Below, piece by piece: positions 8,241 through 15,539 of a stretch of 42,926 bases of DNA. The stretch lies in contig JAJXWH010000044.1 in the NCBI GenBank assembly GCA_021781745.1, positions 1-42,926 on the forward strand, in the 5' to 3' direction. Numbering within the stretch: the stretch's first letter is position 1; each line of letters starts with the position of its first letter. Made by a program: the position numbers and the translations under genes. Origin of the DNA: Bacillota bacterium (GTDB taxonomy: Bacteria > Bacillota > Clostridia > Clostridiales > Clostridiaceae). Below the pieces are notes generated by a model. The model ran no database searches and was not told where the DNA came from. It saw nothing but the letters and a program-made list of their open reading frames with translations.

Positions 8241-8245
8241 TTAAA

Positions 8246-8286
8246 GGATGTAGTAAATTTGACGTGATCATAAATCTACTACATCC
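8246..8286 (-). terminator. Hairpin terminator after the AAA/PD-(D/E)XK gene
   Basis: Arms GGATGTAGTA and TACTACATCC around a 21-nt loop. It lies 47 nt downstream of the minus-strand stop codon at 8333. T-richness is moderate on both sides, so it could act in both directions. Confidence 0.55.
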
Positions 8287-8332
8287 TCTTCTTTTCTATT
8301 TAATTTGCTTTTTATCTAGCGCTTATGACTGG

Positions 8333-10012
8333 CTAGTCTTCTCCTAATTTAACATAACAATCCTTTTCGCAGAAGCTTATACCATACTTTATAATATTTT
8401 TATAACCTTCGCTTCTCAGCTCCATATCATAACCTTTTTTATTAATCTGCTTTAAAGCATCTTCAGCTCTTTTTTCTAAATCATCAATATCTTTAGCTAT
8501 TTTAAATTCAATAACTATTGCTACGCCTCTTTTAGACACAGATTTTATAAACAGGTCGCTACGTCCTTTTCCACCCTCTCTGTTTGATTTCACAATATAA
8601 TCATGCATATTCGCTAAAGCTCCAACTACAAAGCCATGATAGAAATTTTCATAAGCATCATTAAAGCTTATTGTTTCCATAAGTAGCCTTCCAAGCTCTT
8701 CTTCAAAAATTTCAGCATCTCCATTTATTATTGAAGTATACATTCTACTTAAATCCTTTGCCTTTACCTTTTCTTCAAACCACCTTAAGATTTTACTTCT
8801 AAAGATATATTTAACTTCTCTATTTGGTATACTTAATTCCATATATCGATTATCATCTTCATCCATTCTTTCACTAACTTTTTTGAAATATCCTGTGAAG
8901 AACATGAAATTCCATAGATTTTCAAGACTATCATATATTTCATCGTATGTTATATCTTCATAAACCAGTTTTTCTATTGTTTTTCCTTCAATTAAAAGCT
9001 CTATTTCCTGTTTAGTTTTAGAATCGGCTTTTTCTATTAAGCTTTTAACTATACTGTTAGAGCTTGTATTTGCCCAATAGGATGATGGAAATGTATTTTT
9101 ATTACCAGTTAGGTCAAAAATGAATTTTATTACACTCCAAGGATTATAAACATTAGTCTGTCCAAATACATATCCATTGTACCAATCTCTTATTAATGAA
9201 TATTTTTCTTCTAATTCATAGTATTTAGTCAGCTCCTGTGCTTCATTATCAGAAAAACCAAAATACTCTGCATATCTATCATTTAATATTGAAATTATAT
9301 TTAAATTATTTAATCCAGTAAAAATACTTTCCCTAGAAATTCTAAGACATCCTGTTATAACCGAAAATTCTAATGAACTATTAGTTTTTAATGCTGATTC
9401 GAAAAGTGATCTTATAAAAGCAATCATTTTATCATAGAAACCTTCAAAAAATGCATTTTCAAGAGGCACATCATATTCATCTATAAGAATTATTACTTTT
9501 TTTTCATGATATTTTTCTAAACATTGCGATAAAAACTTTAGTGCTGTTATATAAAGAGAATCATCATCGTCTTCTTTTGCTATTTTTAAGTATTTTTCTT
9601 TTTCCTCATTTAGCTTAGTTCCTTCTAAAACATAATCATGGCGCTTAAATTCGTCTGCAAGTTCCTCCTTAATACACTTTAGTGCCAATTCAAAAGTTGG
9701 CTGCTTTGCAGATTTTAAGGATAAATTAATCACAGGGTACTGACCCATATGACAAGTATAATTTTCTCCTGCTTTAATTATATTTAAACCTTCAAAAAGG
9801 TAAGAATTATCTTTTTCGCTATGCTCAAAGAAGTATTGGAGCATACTCATATTTAATGTCTTTCCAAATCTTCTTGGTCTTGTAAATAAATTTACTGCTG
9901 CTTTATTATCAATTAAATCTTTTATTAATAATGTTTTATCGACAAAGTAATATCCTCTAGTTATTAACATTTCAAAATTATCTATGCCTATTGGTAATGG
10001 TTTAAAATTCAT
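8333..10012 (-). CDS. AAA-ATPase-like protein with C-terminal PD-(D/E)XK nuclease-like domain
   Basis: 559 aa from the ATG at 10012, supported by GGAAGTG 5 nt upstream; the 7-codon longer start lacks a site. It has the two-part architecture known as AAA-ATPase_like plus DUF1703/PDDEXK_9. The N-terminus reads LPIGIDNFEMLI then YYFVDKTLLI, Walker A RPRRFGKT at residues 45-52, and Walker B VIILIDEYDVPL near residue 155. The C-terminus has GRSDLFI followed by VAIVIEFKIAK, which supplies the D and ExK of a PD-(D/E)XK core. Proteins of this type occur in many paralogous copies in Clostridium and Bacteroides; function is unproven. A 161-bp hairpin element begins 94 nt upstream of the start, and a shortened version of it lies upstream of the related gene at 34685-36226. 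Confidence 0.85.
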   Translation of the reverse strand: MNFKPLPIGIDNFEMLITRGYYFVDKTLLIKDLIDNKAAVNLFTRPRRFGKTLNMSMLQYFFEHSEKDNSYLFEGLNIIKAGENYTCHMGQYPVINLSLKSAKQPTFELALKCIKEELADEFKRHDYVLEGTKLNEEKEKYLKIAKEDDDDSLYITALKFLSQCLEKYHEKKVIILIDEYDVPLENAFFEGFYDKMIAFIRSLFESALKTNSSLEFSVITGCLRISRESIFTGLNNLNIISILNDRYAEYFGFSDNEAQELTKYYELEEKYSLIRDWYNGYVFGQTNVYNPWSVIKFIFDLTGNKNTFPSSYWANTSSNSIVKSLIEKADSKTKQEIELLIEGKTIEKLVYEDITYDEIYDSLENLWNFMFFTGYFKKVSERMDEDDNRYMELSIPNREVKYIFRSKILRWFEEKVKAKDLSRMYTSIINGDAEIFEEELGRLLMETISFNDAYENFYHGFVVGALANMHDYIVKSNREGGKGRSDLFIKSVSKRGVAIVIEFKIAKDIDDLEKRAEDALKQINKKGYDMELRSEGYKNIIKYGISFCEKDCYVKLGED

Positions 10013-10105
10013 CTTATCACTTCCATTCCACATTTAATTTTGACATAATCAAAACAAATTTACTTTTAACTATGCCTGATTTTTATAGTATAACATCTTC
10101 ATTTT

Positions 10106-10266
10106 AGGCACATGAAAATAAATAACGAGTCCAAAGCTGCCATGGATATTTTTCATCAGGCAAGGAAGTAAAATACCATCATAGCGGGCCCATTATGGTC
10201 TTTTGCTGACGCAGGATGATGGAAAATAGGCTGGCAGATAGACTTGTTATTTTTTTGATTGTGCCT
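10106..10266. mobile_element. MITE-like element with long imperfect terminal inverted repeats
   Basis: The left end is AGGCACATGAAAATAAATAA and the right end, read on the opposite strand, is AGGCACAATCAAAAAAATAA; similarity continues inward (CGAGTCC / CAAGTC, then CTGCCA, TATTTT, CATCA on both arms). The whole 161 bp can fold as one long hairpin whose tip is ACCATCATA / TTATGGT around GGGCCC. A TTA on each side could be a 3-bp target duplication or simply part of the ends. It has no coding capacity. Related sequence occurs at 10525-10567 (right end only) and 36290-36353 (internally deleted). It could be a non-autonomous transposon or a structured RNA. Confidence 0.6.
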
Positions 10267-10377
10267 TATATACTAATTATAACCAAAATATTATCTTATT
10301 AAAACTTACCTTGTTGAAAAAAACTAAATCTTTAGTTACTATTAAAAAATTGAGTATCTAAAGGCAATATTTCAAAA

Positions 10378-10417
10378 AGAGACTGGTTACTGTAGTTATA
10401 TTTCATAACCAGCCTCT
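10378..10417. terminator. Hairpin, possible terminator or dispersed repeat
   Basis: Stem AGAG-CTGGTTA with TAACCAG-CTCT around a loop of about 15 nt, followed on the plus strand by ACTTTAT. It closely resembles the hairpin at 33507-33540 (arms AGAG-TGGTTAC and GTAACCA-CTCT). Neither has a convincing adjacent plus-strand gene ending at the expected distance except the LutC-like gene at the second site. Confidence 0.4.
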
Positions 10418-10441
10418 ACTTTATAATTAACTTTGAAACTC

Positions 10442-10480
10442 AACTTCTCCACATGTACAGAGTTTATGTGGCGATAAGTT
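10442..10480. promoter_or_regulatory. Imperfect palindrome upstream of the LytTR gene
   Basis: Arms AACTT-CCACAT and ATGTGG-AAGTT are separated by an 11-nt centre, about 100 nt upstream of the LytTR start codon. It could be an operator. It does not match the ACCGCTTA repeats found upstream of the membrane-protein gene. Confidence 0.25.
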
Positions 10481-10524
10481 AAAATATTAAAAGCTATAGA
10501 CATTTAATAAATAACACATTAAAA

Positions 10525-10567
10525 TGAATTAAAAGAAAATAATGGTTATTTTTTTGAATATGCCTTA
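10525..10567. repeat. Partial copy of the MITE-like element
   Basis: The segment GGTTATTTTTTTGAATATGCC matches the right end of the element at 10106-10266 (TTGTTATTTTTTTGATTGTGCC) apart from a few bases. A run AAAAGAAAATAA before it can pair with it. The ATG at 10542 lies inside this relic, which is why it is rejected as the LytTR start. Confidence 0.45.
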
Positions 10568-10580
10568 TGGGAGTGTGAAA

Positions 10581-11039
10581 ATGAAAGTTAATATAAACAT
10601 TATTTCTTCTGAACTAGAAGAAGAAGTTAATTTCAATATACATAATGTTGAAAAGAATATTACTCAAGCTATAGAATTGCTGACATCATCAAATCAAGTT
10701 ATTAAATACCTGCTTGGAAAAAAAGAAGACAAACATTATAAAGTTAACGTTGATGAGATTTTTTATATAGAATCAATAGACCGAAAAGTATTTATATATA
10801 CAAAAACTGAAACCTATGAAATTCCCGAAAAATTGTATATACTGGAAGAACAATTATCTACTGCTAATTTTATTAGAGTTTCTAAATCTTTGTTACTTAA
10901 TATTAATAAAATATACTCTTTCTACCCAAAATTAAGTGGGAACCTAGAAGCTCTTTTAGTCAATAAGGAAAAAGTTATTATTTCAAGAAGATATGTTGCA
11001 AATTTGAAAACCAAATTAGGAATGAGGGACAGCGAATGA
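10581..11039 (+). CDS. LytTR-domain transcriptional regulator
   Basis: 152 aa from the ATG at 10581, preceded by GGGAG 8 nt upstream; an upstream in-frame ATG at 10542 sits in a repeat relic and has no ribosome binding site. Residues about 55-150 form a LytTR DNA-binding domain (KVNVDEIFYIESIDRKVFIY, EIPEKLYILEEQL, FIRVSKSLLLNINKI, VIISRRYVANLK). There is no receiver domain, so it is a stand-alone regulator of the kind usually paired with a DUF3021 membrane protein. Its stop overlaps the start of exactly such a gene (ATGA). Related pairs are thought to sense signals at the membrane and act locally. A 21-bp-spaced direct repeat typical of LytTR sites lies upstream of the next transcription unit. 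Confidence 0.88.
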   Translation: MKVNINIISSELEEEVNFNIHNVEKNITQAIELLTSSNQVIKYLLGKKEDKHYKVNVDEIFYIESIDRKVFIYTKTETYEIPEKLYILEEQLSTANFIRVSKSLLLNINKIYSFYPKLSGNLEALLVNKEKVIISRRYVANLKTKLGMRDSE

Positions 11040-11443
11040 TCATTAAATATTTAAAAGCAATATTAAAATTAACCTCAGTAATTTTTACAATAATAATATT
11101 ATTTGGGCTTATCACAAAACAAGAATTAAATAATAGCAAATTATATGAATTACTCGCTTTATCTTTTGTATTGTCCTTAATAAAATTCATTATTAATAAA
11201 TATGTTATCTCTAAAGATTCAATATTCAATCCATTATCATTTATAATTATAGTTTGGTTAATGGTTATTGGATCAAATTATCTTTTTAACTGGAATATGT
11301 CCTTATCATCAATGTTTTCGTCATTTATTGAAGTCATATTAATTTATATATGTGTTAGACTTATTAATTATCAGCATGAAAAAACAGAAGTTAAAAAAAT
11401 GAATGAAATCCTAAATAAAAACAGAAAAAATGAACAACAATGA
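11036..11443 (+). CDS. DUF3021-family membrane protein paired with the LytTR regulator
   Basis: 135 aa with four hydrophobic segments: residues about 8-28 (LTSVIFTIIILFGLI), 38-58 (LLALSFVLSLIKFIIN), 68-85 (LSFIIIVWLMVIGSNYLF) and 92-112 (SMFSSFIEVILIYICVRL). The C-terminus is charged and cytoplasmic (MNEILNKNRKNEQQ). The topology, size and 4-nt overlap with a LytTR gene match the DUF3021 partner of LytTR regulators, thought to control the regulator's activity at the membrane. The stop codon is embedded in the loop of a terminator hairpin (11433-11467), so the two-gene operon ends here. Confidence 0.8.
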   Translation: MIIKYLKAILKLTSVIFTIIILFGLITKQELNNSKLYELLALSFVLSLIKFIINKYVISKDSIFNPLSFIIIVWLMVIGSNYLFNWNMSLSSMFSSFIEVILIYICVRLINYQHEKTEVKKMNEILNKNRKNEQQ

Positions 11444-11467
11444 TCTTAAATTGTTGTTTATTTTTTT
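11433..11467 (+). terminator. Terminator of the LytTR-DUF3021 operon
   Basis: Arms AACAACAA and TTGTTGTT around a 10-nt loop that contains the DUF3021 stop codon, followed by TATTTTTTT. Confidence 0.85.
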
Positions 11468-11499
11468 GATGCTCACGTATCACTTGATGTTCTTTTTTC

Positions 11500-11567
11500 A
11501 CCGCTTAGTTATATATATTAACCGCTTATGCATATACATATTGTCCTTATTTAATTTATATTATATT
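11500..11567 (+). promoter_or_regulatory. Candidate LytTR operator and promoter of the 11607 gene
   Basis: The 8-mer ACCGCTTA occurs at 11500 and again at 11521, exactly 21 bp apart, in similar AT-rich context. LytTR regulators bind pairs of direct repeats spaced about two helical turns. A TTGTCC -35-like box starts at 11541, immediately after the second repeat, and TATATT lies at 11562-11567 (spacer 15 bp). This is the expected position for activation by the adjacent LytTR protein. Confidence 0.55.
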
Positions 11568-11606
11568 CTTACAACATGATATGAATTAAGAAAGAAGGTT
11601 ATTTAT

Positions 11607-12122
11607 ATGATGATTATTAATATTATTTCAGAAATTGTTAGCGGGACTCCGTTTTATGTTTGGATTATATTTATTGTTCTTTTAAAGCGTGGAATGAAAT
11701 CTACTAGAGATGGTGAATTATCCTTTAATAAAATGTTGATTATGCCACTAATATTTATTGTTTGGGGTTTGGAAAAATTACTCATAGGTTTTAGTTATTT
11801 AGGTACTTCTATGATTTTTTACACTGCATTTATGTGCTTAGGAACACTATTATCCTACGCCTTATACTCTAAGTACAGAAAGCTTTATATAAAAGATAAT
11901 TCTCTATATAGAACTGGCTCATACTTACCATTAACTATTATGATGACTAATTTTTTTGTAAAGTATTTATTAAACGTTGCTCTAAGTGTAAATCCATTAT
12001 TATACAGCACATTGTCCTTTAATATTTTATATTCATTATTAAGTGGTTTCTCTGTCGGCTTATTCATAGGAGGTATCTTACAAGCATACAATGCTTATTC
12101 ACACTTAAAAGCAGCAGTATAA
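11607..12122 (+). CDS. Polytopic membrane protein (DUF6622-like)
   Basis: 171 aa with about five hydrophobic segments. The start MMIINIISEIVSGTPFYVWI leads into a first helix followed by KRGMKSTRDGELS. Further helices are LIFIVWGLEKLLIGF, FYTAFMCLGTLLSYALY, LTIMMTNFFVKYLL and LLSGFSVGLFIGGILQAY. The GTPFYVW...LLKRG opening resembles the small membrane family catalogued as DUF6622; I hold that name loosely. AGAAGG lies 8 nt before the ATG pair. It is a single-gene unit with its own promoter and a candidate LytTR operator, so it is the likely output gene of the adjacent LytTR/DUF3021 pair. Confidence 0.7.
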   Translation: MMIINIISEIVSGTPFYVWIIFIVLLKRGMKSTRDGELSFNKMLIMPLIFIVWGLEKLLIGFSYLGTSMIFYTAFMCLGTLLSYALYSKYRKLYIKDNSLYRTGSYLPLTIMMTNFFVKYLLNVALSVNPLLYSTLSFNILYSLLSGFSVGLFIGGILQAYNAYSHLKAAV

Positions 12123-12145
12123 TTATATATATCAGTATAAACAAA

Positions 12146-12171
12146 ATCAGGGCTTATTCTTAAGCCCTGAT
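12146..12171 (-). terminator. Strong hairpin terminator
   Basis: Perfect 11-bp arms ATCAGGGCTTA and TAAGCCCTGAT around TTCT. Read on the minus strand it is followed by TTTGTTT, so it terminates the small minus-strand unit at 12209-12256. It may also stop plus-strand transcripts from the 11607 gene. Confidence 0.75.
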
Positions 12172-12208
12172 CCATTTCGAAACAAGTGTACTTATTGGGA
12201 CTTTAAAA

Positions 12209-12256
12209 TCATTTTCGGACTAAGCCTAAAATATTACTATTAAAATCATCGTTCAT
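12209..12256 (-). CDS. Putative micro-ORF, 15 aa
   Basis: An AGAGGTGG ribosome binding site lies 5-6 nt before an ATG that opens MNDDFNSNILGLVRK followed by TGA. A strong terminator follows about 40 nt later. The +1 frame continues protein-like for a further 18 codons (NDFKVPISTLVSKWIRA, then TAA), so it may be a frameshifted remnant of a roughly 33-aa peptide. The alternative is a small RNA or leader transcript. Confidence 0.3.
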   Translation of the reverse strand: MNDDFNSNILGLVRK

Positions 12257-12377
12257 AAGAACCACCTCTTTCGATTATTATTATGTGCAGTATTAGTTTT
12301 AATATGCTAGAATTATTATTATTCTATGAAAAAAATAAATTAATAACAGTGTTAAACTTTTTTGATAGTAAAAAAAC

Positions 12378-12674
12378 TTAAATCCCCTTCATCTTCCCCT
12401 TCACCAAACTTACGTAACTCCCAAGTACCACAAGTCTCCTCACAACTTCATCTACATCAAAATTCAAAGTATGTCTTTTCTTCTTTAAAGTTTCCTCCAG
12501 GTTAAAAAGCATAGCTGCGCCTTCCTTTAGTCCTAATTTATCACAGCTTACGGCGAGCCTATTCATTTCTCTTAAGGTACCTTCTAAAGTCACACTTACT
12601 CCACTAAGTAAAATCCCATTTAAAAGCCCTTCAATATCCTCAATCACAATCTTTAAGCTTTCATTATTTTCCAC
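12378..12674 (-). CDS. Small helical protein, last gene of the MoxR/VWA operon
   Basis: 98 aa, soluble, predicted all-helical (LNGILLSGVSVTLEGTLREM, GLKEGAAMLFNLEETLKKK, VDEVVRRLVVLGSYVSLVKG). I do not recognise a named domain. It starts with GTG at 12674, preceded by AAGGAT 9-10 nt upstream, 13 nt after the SWIM gene stop, so it is clearly in the same operon. In this position it may be a stand-alone version of a C-terminal helical segment of longer SWIM proteins, or a small assembly factor. The E. coli yeh cluster has no obvious counterpart that I can name. Confidence 0.65.
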   Translation of the reverse strand: MENNESLKIVIEDIEGLLNGILLSGVSVTLEGTLREMNRLAVSCDKLGLKEGAAMLFNLEETLKKKRHTLNFDVDEVVRRLVVLGSYVSLVKGKMKGI

Positions 12675-12687
12675 GAAATCACATCCT

Positions 12688-14433
12688 TTATAAAGTCAAG
12701 TTCACTAAAGTACCATCTTCATGGTAAGCTGTTATAGGCACTGCTATAAGCCCAGTTTCTCCGAGGTATACTTTTGCAAGCAGCATAAATGGATAGTTTT
12801 TCATTCTTTCCATCCTCTCCAGCTTTTCAATAAGCTTCTTATTGTGGCTGGAATACTTAACCTCAATACTTACACATTCTTCTTCCTTATCATATAATGG
12901 CATTTTAAAGACCTGATGCACTTTATCAAAGCTGCTTCCTCCAAACTTGCCTAACTTTATAAGGAACAAATCATCATTTTCTTCCCTTTCATTAAAGTAT
13001 AAGCCAGAGTTCTTAGAAGCTGCTGAAAATAAATCCTTCCATAAGGTAAAAGTCTTATCTTTAAGATAAATACTTGAAATATCTGTGGCTCCTATAACTT
13101 CTCCCTTACTGCTTTCACTAGAGGATAATCTAAAATCTCCATTTACCTTTCCATTAATAAGCTTTATTTTAGCTTTAGAGAAGCTTTCTATATCAGAAGC
13201 TACTCCCCATGGACAGGTTTCCATACTGTAACTGCTTTTCTTATCATAAGATGAATTTCTAGATATGGTGTAAGTAAACCACTTGTTAAAACCTTCTACT
13301 GTAAAGTAAAATGTAGTTCCTTCATAGCCTGATTCTGTTATCCATTTGGCAGCTCCTACCGCTGTAAGTTCTATTGGTGGAATTTCATAATAAGAACTCT
13401 TATGCTCTCCTATTAATTCGCCTAAAGTTTTTTCATCACTGCAATTTTCCATAGCCATAGTCAAAATATAAATGCTTTGAAGCAAATATCTGAAGCCTTC
13501 CACAGAAAAGGAGGCATTTTTGTTAATATATAATTTTAGCTTTCCTTGAAGTGCTCTTATTTTCTTCTCCATATTAGGTATATCGCTGTTGTGACATATA
13601 ATTACAACCTGTTCCAGCTTATCTAAAAAGCTTTCAGTAATTCTAGCAAGGCCTGTAAAGTATATTTCTTCTATGGTTTTTCTCACTTCTTTTATACAGC
13701 TTTCTAAGACTTCTTTACTTATAACTTTGTCCTTAGCAATTAAAGAAATAATTTCTTCCTTATTTAAGGCACCTTTGTAAAGTCCATAGTGAATTACTGC
13801 CTCTACCTTATGTCTGCAAAGCTCTTTACTTTTACAGCTGCATAAAGAATTATTAACTATACTGCTCTCCTTTATGGATATATTCTTCTTTTCTTCTCCC
13901 TTTGCAGAAATAAATTTTACTGTTTCTTCTCCTTCAAACTCCACCTGAAGAAGAGCACCTTCTTTTATATCCGCTTTTAATCCAAACTCCATTCTTTTAA
14001 CGAGATTTCCAAATTCTCTATCTCCCAAAGCAGTCTTTATACTTTTTAAGTTTATATTTAAAAGCTCTGAATAATCCTGAAGAAGCTCTTCTTGTTCATA
14101 AGAAGCTTCCTTTATAGAAGATAACCCTCCAAAGATTTCTTCCATATGCTGTTTAACATATAAATAGCTCATAACCGTATGCTTGCAAATACTTCTTGAA
14201 GGACAGCTGCACTTAAAAGCTTGTATATCTTCATTTATGCTACAAACATTACTATCTGGCAGTTCGCATTTTATAGCTGCTTCTTCCACTGTTATTTTTA
14301 CAGCAGCACCGGAATTTAAATCCTTTGAAGCTCTATTGAATATACCCTTATTAGTAACTCCAATAAGATATTCATCATTAATAGAAAGAATATACGATTT
14401 TAACTTGCTTAAGAAATTATCTTTGCTATCCAT
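12688..14433 (-). CDS. SWIM zinc-finger protein of the MoxR/VWA operon (YehQ-like)
   Basis: 581 aa, soluble. It contains two SWIM-type motifs CxCx5CxH: C75, C77, C83, H85 (KCSCPSRSICKH) and C198, C200, C206, H208 (LCSCKSKELCRH). SWIM fingers bind zinc and mediate protein or nucleic-acid contacts. The remainder is a long helical middle (residues about 220-350) and a strand-rich C-terminus (ITESGYEGTTFYFTVEGFNK, WGVASDIESFSKAKI, VYLGETGLIAVPITAY). Size, motif and position after a VWA gene match E. coli YehQ. The ATG at 14433 overlaps the VWA gene by 25 nt and has GGGAGGG 8 nt upstream. Biochemical function of the family is not established. Confidence 0.85.
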   Translation of the reverse strand: MDSKDNFLSKLKSYILSINDEYLIGVTNKGIFNRASKDLNSGAAVKITVEEAAIKCELPDSNVCSINEDIQAFKCSCPSRSICKHTVMSYLYVKQHMEEIFGGLSSIKEASYEQEELLQDYSELLNINLKSIKTALGDREFGNLVKRMEFGLKADIKEGALLQVEFEGEETVKFISAKGEEKKNISIKESSIVNNSLCSCKSKELCRHKVEAVIHYGLYKGALNKEEIISLIAKDKVISKEVLESCIKEVRKTIEEIYFTGLARITESFLDKLEQVVIICHNSDIPNMEKKIRALQGKLKLYINKNASFSVEGFRYLLQSIYILTMAMENCSDEKTLGELIGEHKSSYYEIPPIELTAVGAAKWITESGYEGTTFYFTVEGFNKWFTYTISRNSSYDKKSSYSMETCPWGVASDIESFSKAKIKLINGKVNGDFRLSSSESSKGEVIGATDISSIYLKDKTFTLWKDLFSAASKNSGLYFNEREENDDLFLIKLGKFGGSSFDKVHQVFKMPLYDKEEECVSIEVKYSSHNKKLIEKLERMERMKNYPFMLLAKVYLGETGLIAVPITAYHEDGTLVNLTL

Positions 14434-15539
14434 TTAGCTAACCCTCCCGGCGTCATTGCTGCAACTTCTGCTCCAAGTGCAGCCATTTTAGCTGCAGCCT
14501 TTTTGTCATAAAAACTATTAGCTTTGTCATCTAAAGCTGTAAGGATTATAAGCTTAGCCCCAGTTTCAATTATTGCCTTAGCCCTTGCATACATTATGTT
14601 GTAATTATAACCATCATAAAGGTCTGTCACCATTACCACCATAGTTCTTAAAGGACTCTCTATTAATTTTTCTGCATAACCCAAAGCCTTTCCTATATTA
14701 GTCCCTCCTCCCAGCTGAACACTCATAAGTGTTTGAACTGCATCATCTACATAAGCAGTTAGATCCACTATCTCTGTATCAAAAATAAAAAGGCTGGTTT
14801 TTAACATAGGAAGCTTTGAAAATATTCCTGCCATTATAGCGCTGTGAATCACAGAAGAAAGCATACTACCACTTTCATCAACTGCAACTATTATGTTCCA
14901 AGGATTGTATTTTCTTACCCTGCCATAAAAATAAACTTTATCTACAATTATTCTCTCTTCTTCTCTATCATAATTTTTTAAATTGGCTCTTATGGTCCTT
15001 TTAAAATCAATGTTTCTAGCAGACTTTACAGCACTTCTTTTGTTTCTGTCCACTTTTCCCATGATAGTCAGCCTTACTTCATTTTCTAAGCTCTTAGTTA
15101 TCTCATCTGCTACCTTCTTAACTATTTTTCTTGCAGTATCTAAAACATCGCCCTTCATTAAATGCTTCATCTGCAATATATTTTTTAAAAGTTCTGTATT
15201 AGGTTCCATAGCCTCTAGAACCTTTTTATCTGTTAAAAGCTCCTTCATATTATATTTTTCTAGAGCATGCTTTTCTAATATTTCCACTGTTTCTTTAGGG
15301 AATAAGGTTCTAACCTTTGTTATCCAAGAAGGCACTGTAAGGTTGGATACTCCTCTTCCTCCCCTGGGGTCATCTACTCTTATTCCTCTTTCTTCATCAT
15401 AATCCCTATCATATAAGAACTCCAGCAAATCACTAAGCTCTGAATAATTTCCGCTATTTTCTGAAAAACCTATGCTGTCTTCTGCAAATTTTCCAAGTAC
15501 CAGTCTCCATCTATTTAAACCAATTAAATCTTCCTTCAT
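14409..15539 (-). CDS. VWA-domain protein of the MoxR/VWA operon (YehP-like)
   Basis: 376 aa from the ATG at 15539; this start has AGGAAGG 6 nt upstream and overlaps the stop of the preceding gene (ATGA). The N-terminal two thirds are helical and basic. The C-terminal von Willebrand A domain has a complete metal-ion-dependent adhesion site: D221-x-S223-x-S225 (VAVDESGSM), T279 (GGGTNIG) and D305 (VTDLYDG). VWA proteins encoded beside MoxR-type AAA+ ATPases act as substrate adaptors or regulators, linking the ATPase to a target in a Mg-dependent way. An intact metal site suggests this one works in that manner. Equivalent to E. coli YehP in order and size. Confidence 0.88.
   Translation of the reverse strand: MKEDLIGLNRWRLVLGKFAEDSIGFSENSGNYSELSDLLEFLYDRDYDEERGIRVDDPRGGRGVSNLTVPSWITKVRTLFPKETVEILEKHALEKYNMKELLTDKKVLEAMEPNTELLKNILQMKHLMKGDVLDTARKIVKKVADEITKSLENEVRLTIMGKVDRNKRSAVKSARNIDFKRTIRANLKNYDREEERIIVDKVYFYGRVRKYNPWNIIVAVDESGSMLSSVIHSAIMAGIFSKLPMLKTSLFIFDTEIVDLTAYVDDAVQTLMSVQLGGGTNIGKALGYAEKLIESPLRTMVVMVTDLYDGYNYNIMYARAKAIIETGAKLIILTALDDKANSFYDKKAAAKMAALGAEVAAMTPGGLAKWIAKIIS

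Noticed and set aside
10542..10580. Longer start for the LytTR gene
   Set aside because: This ATG lies in a relic of the MITE-like element and has no ribosome binding site, whereas the ATG at 10581 follows GGGAG.
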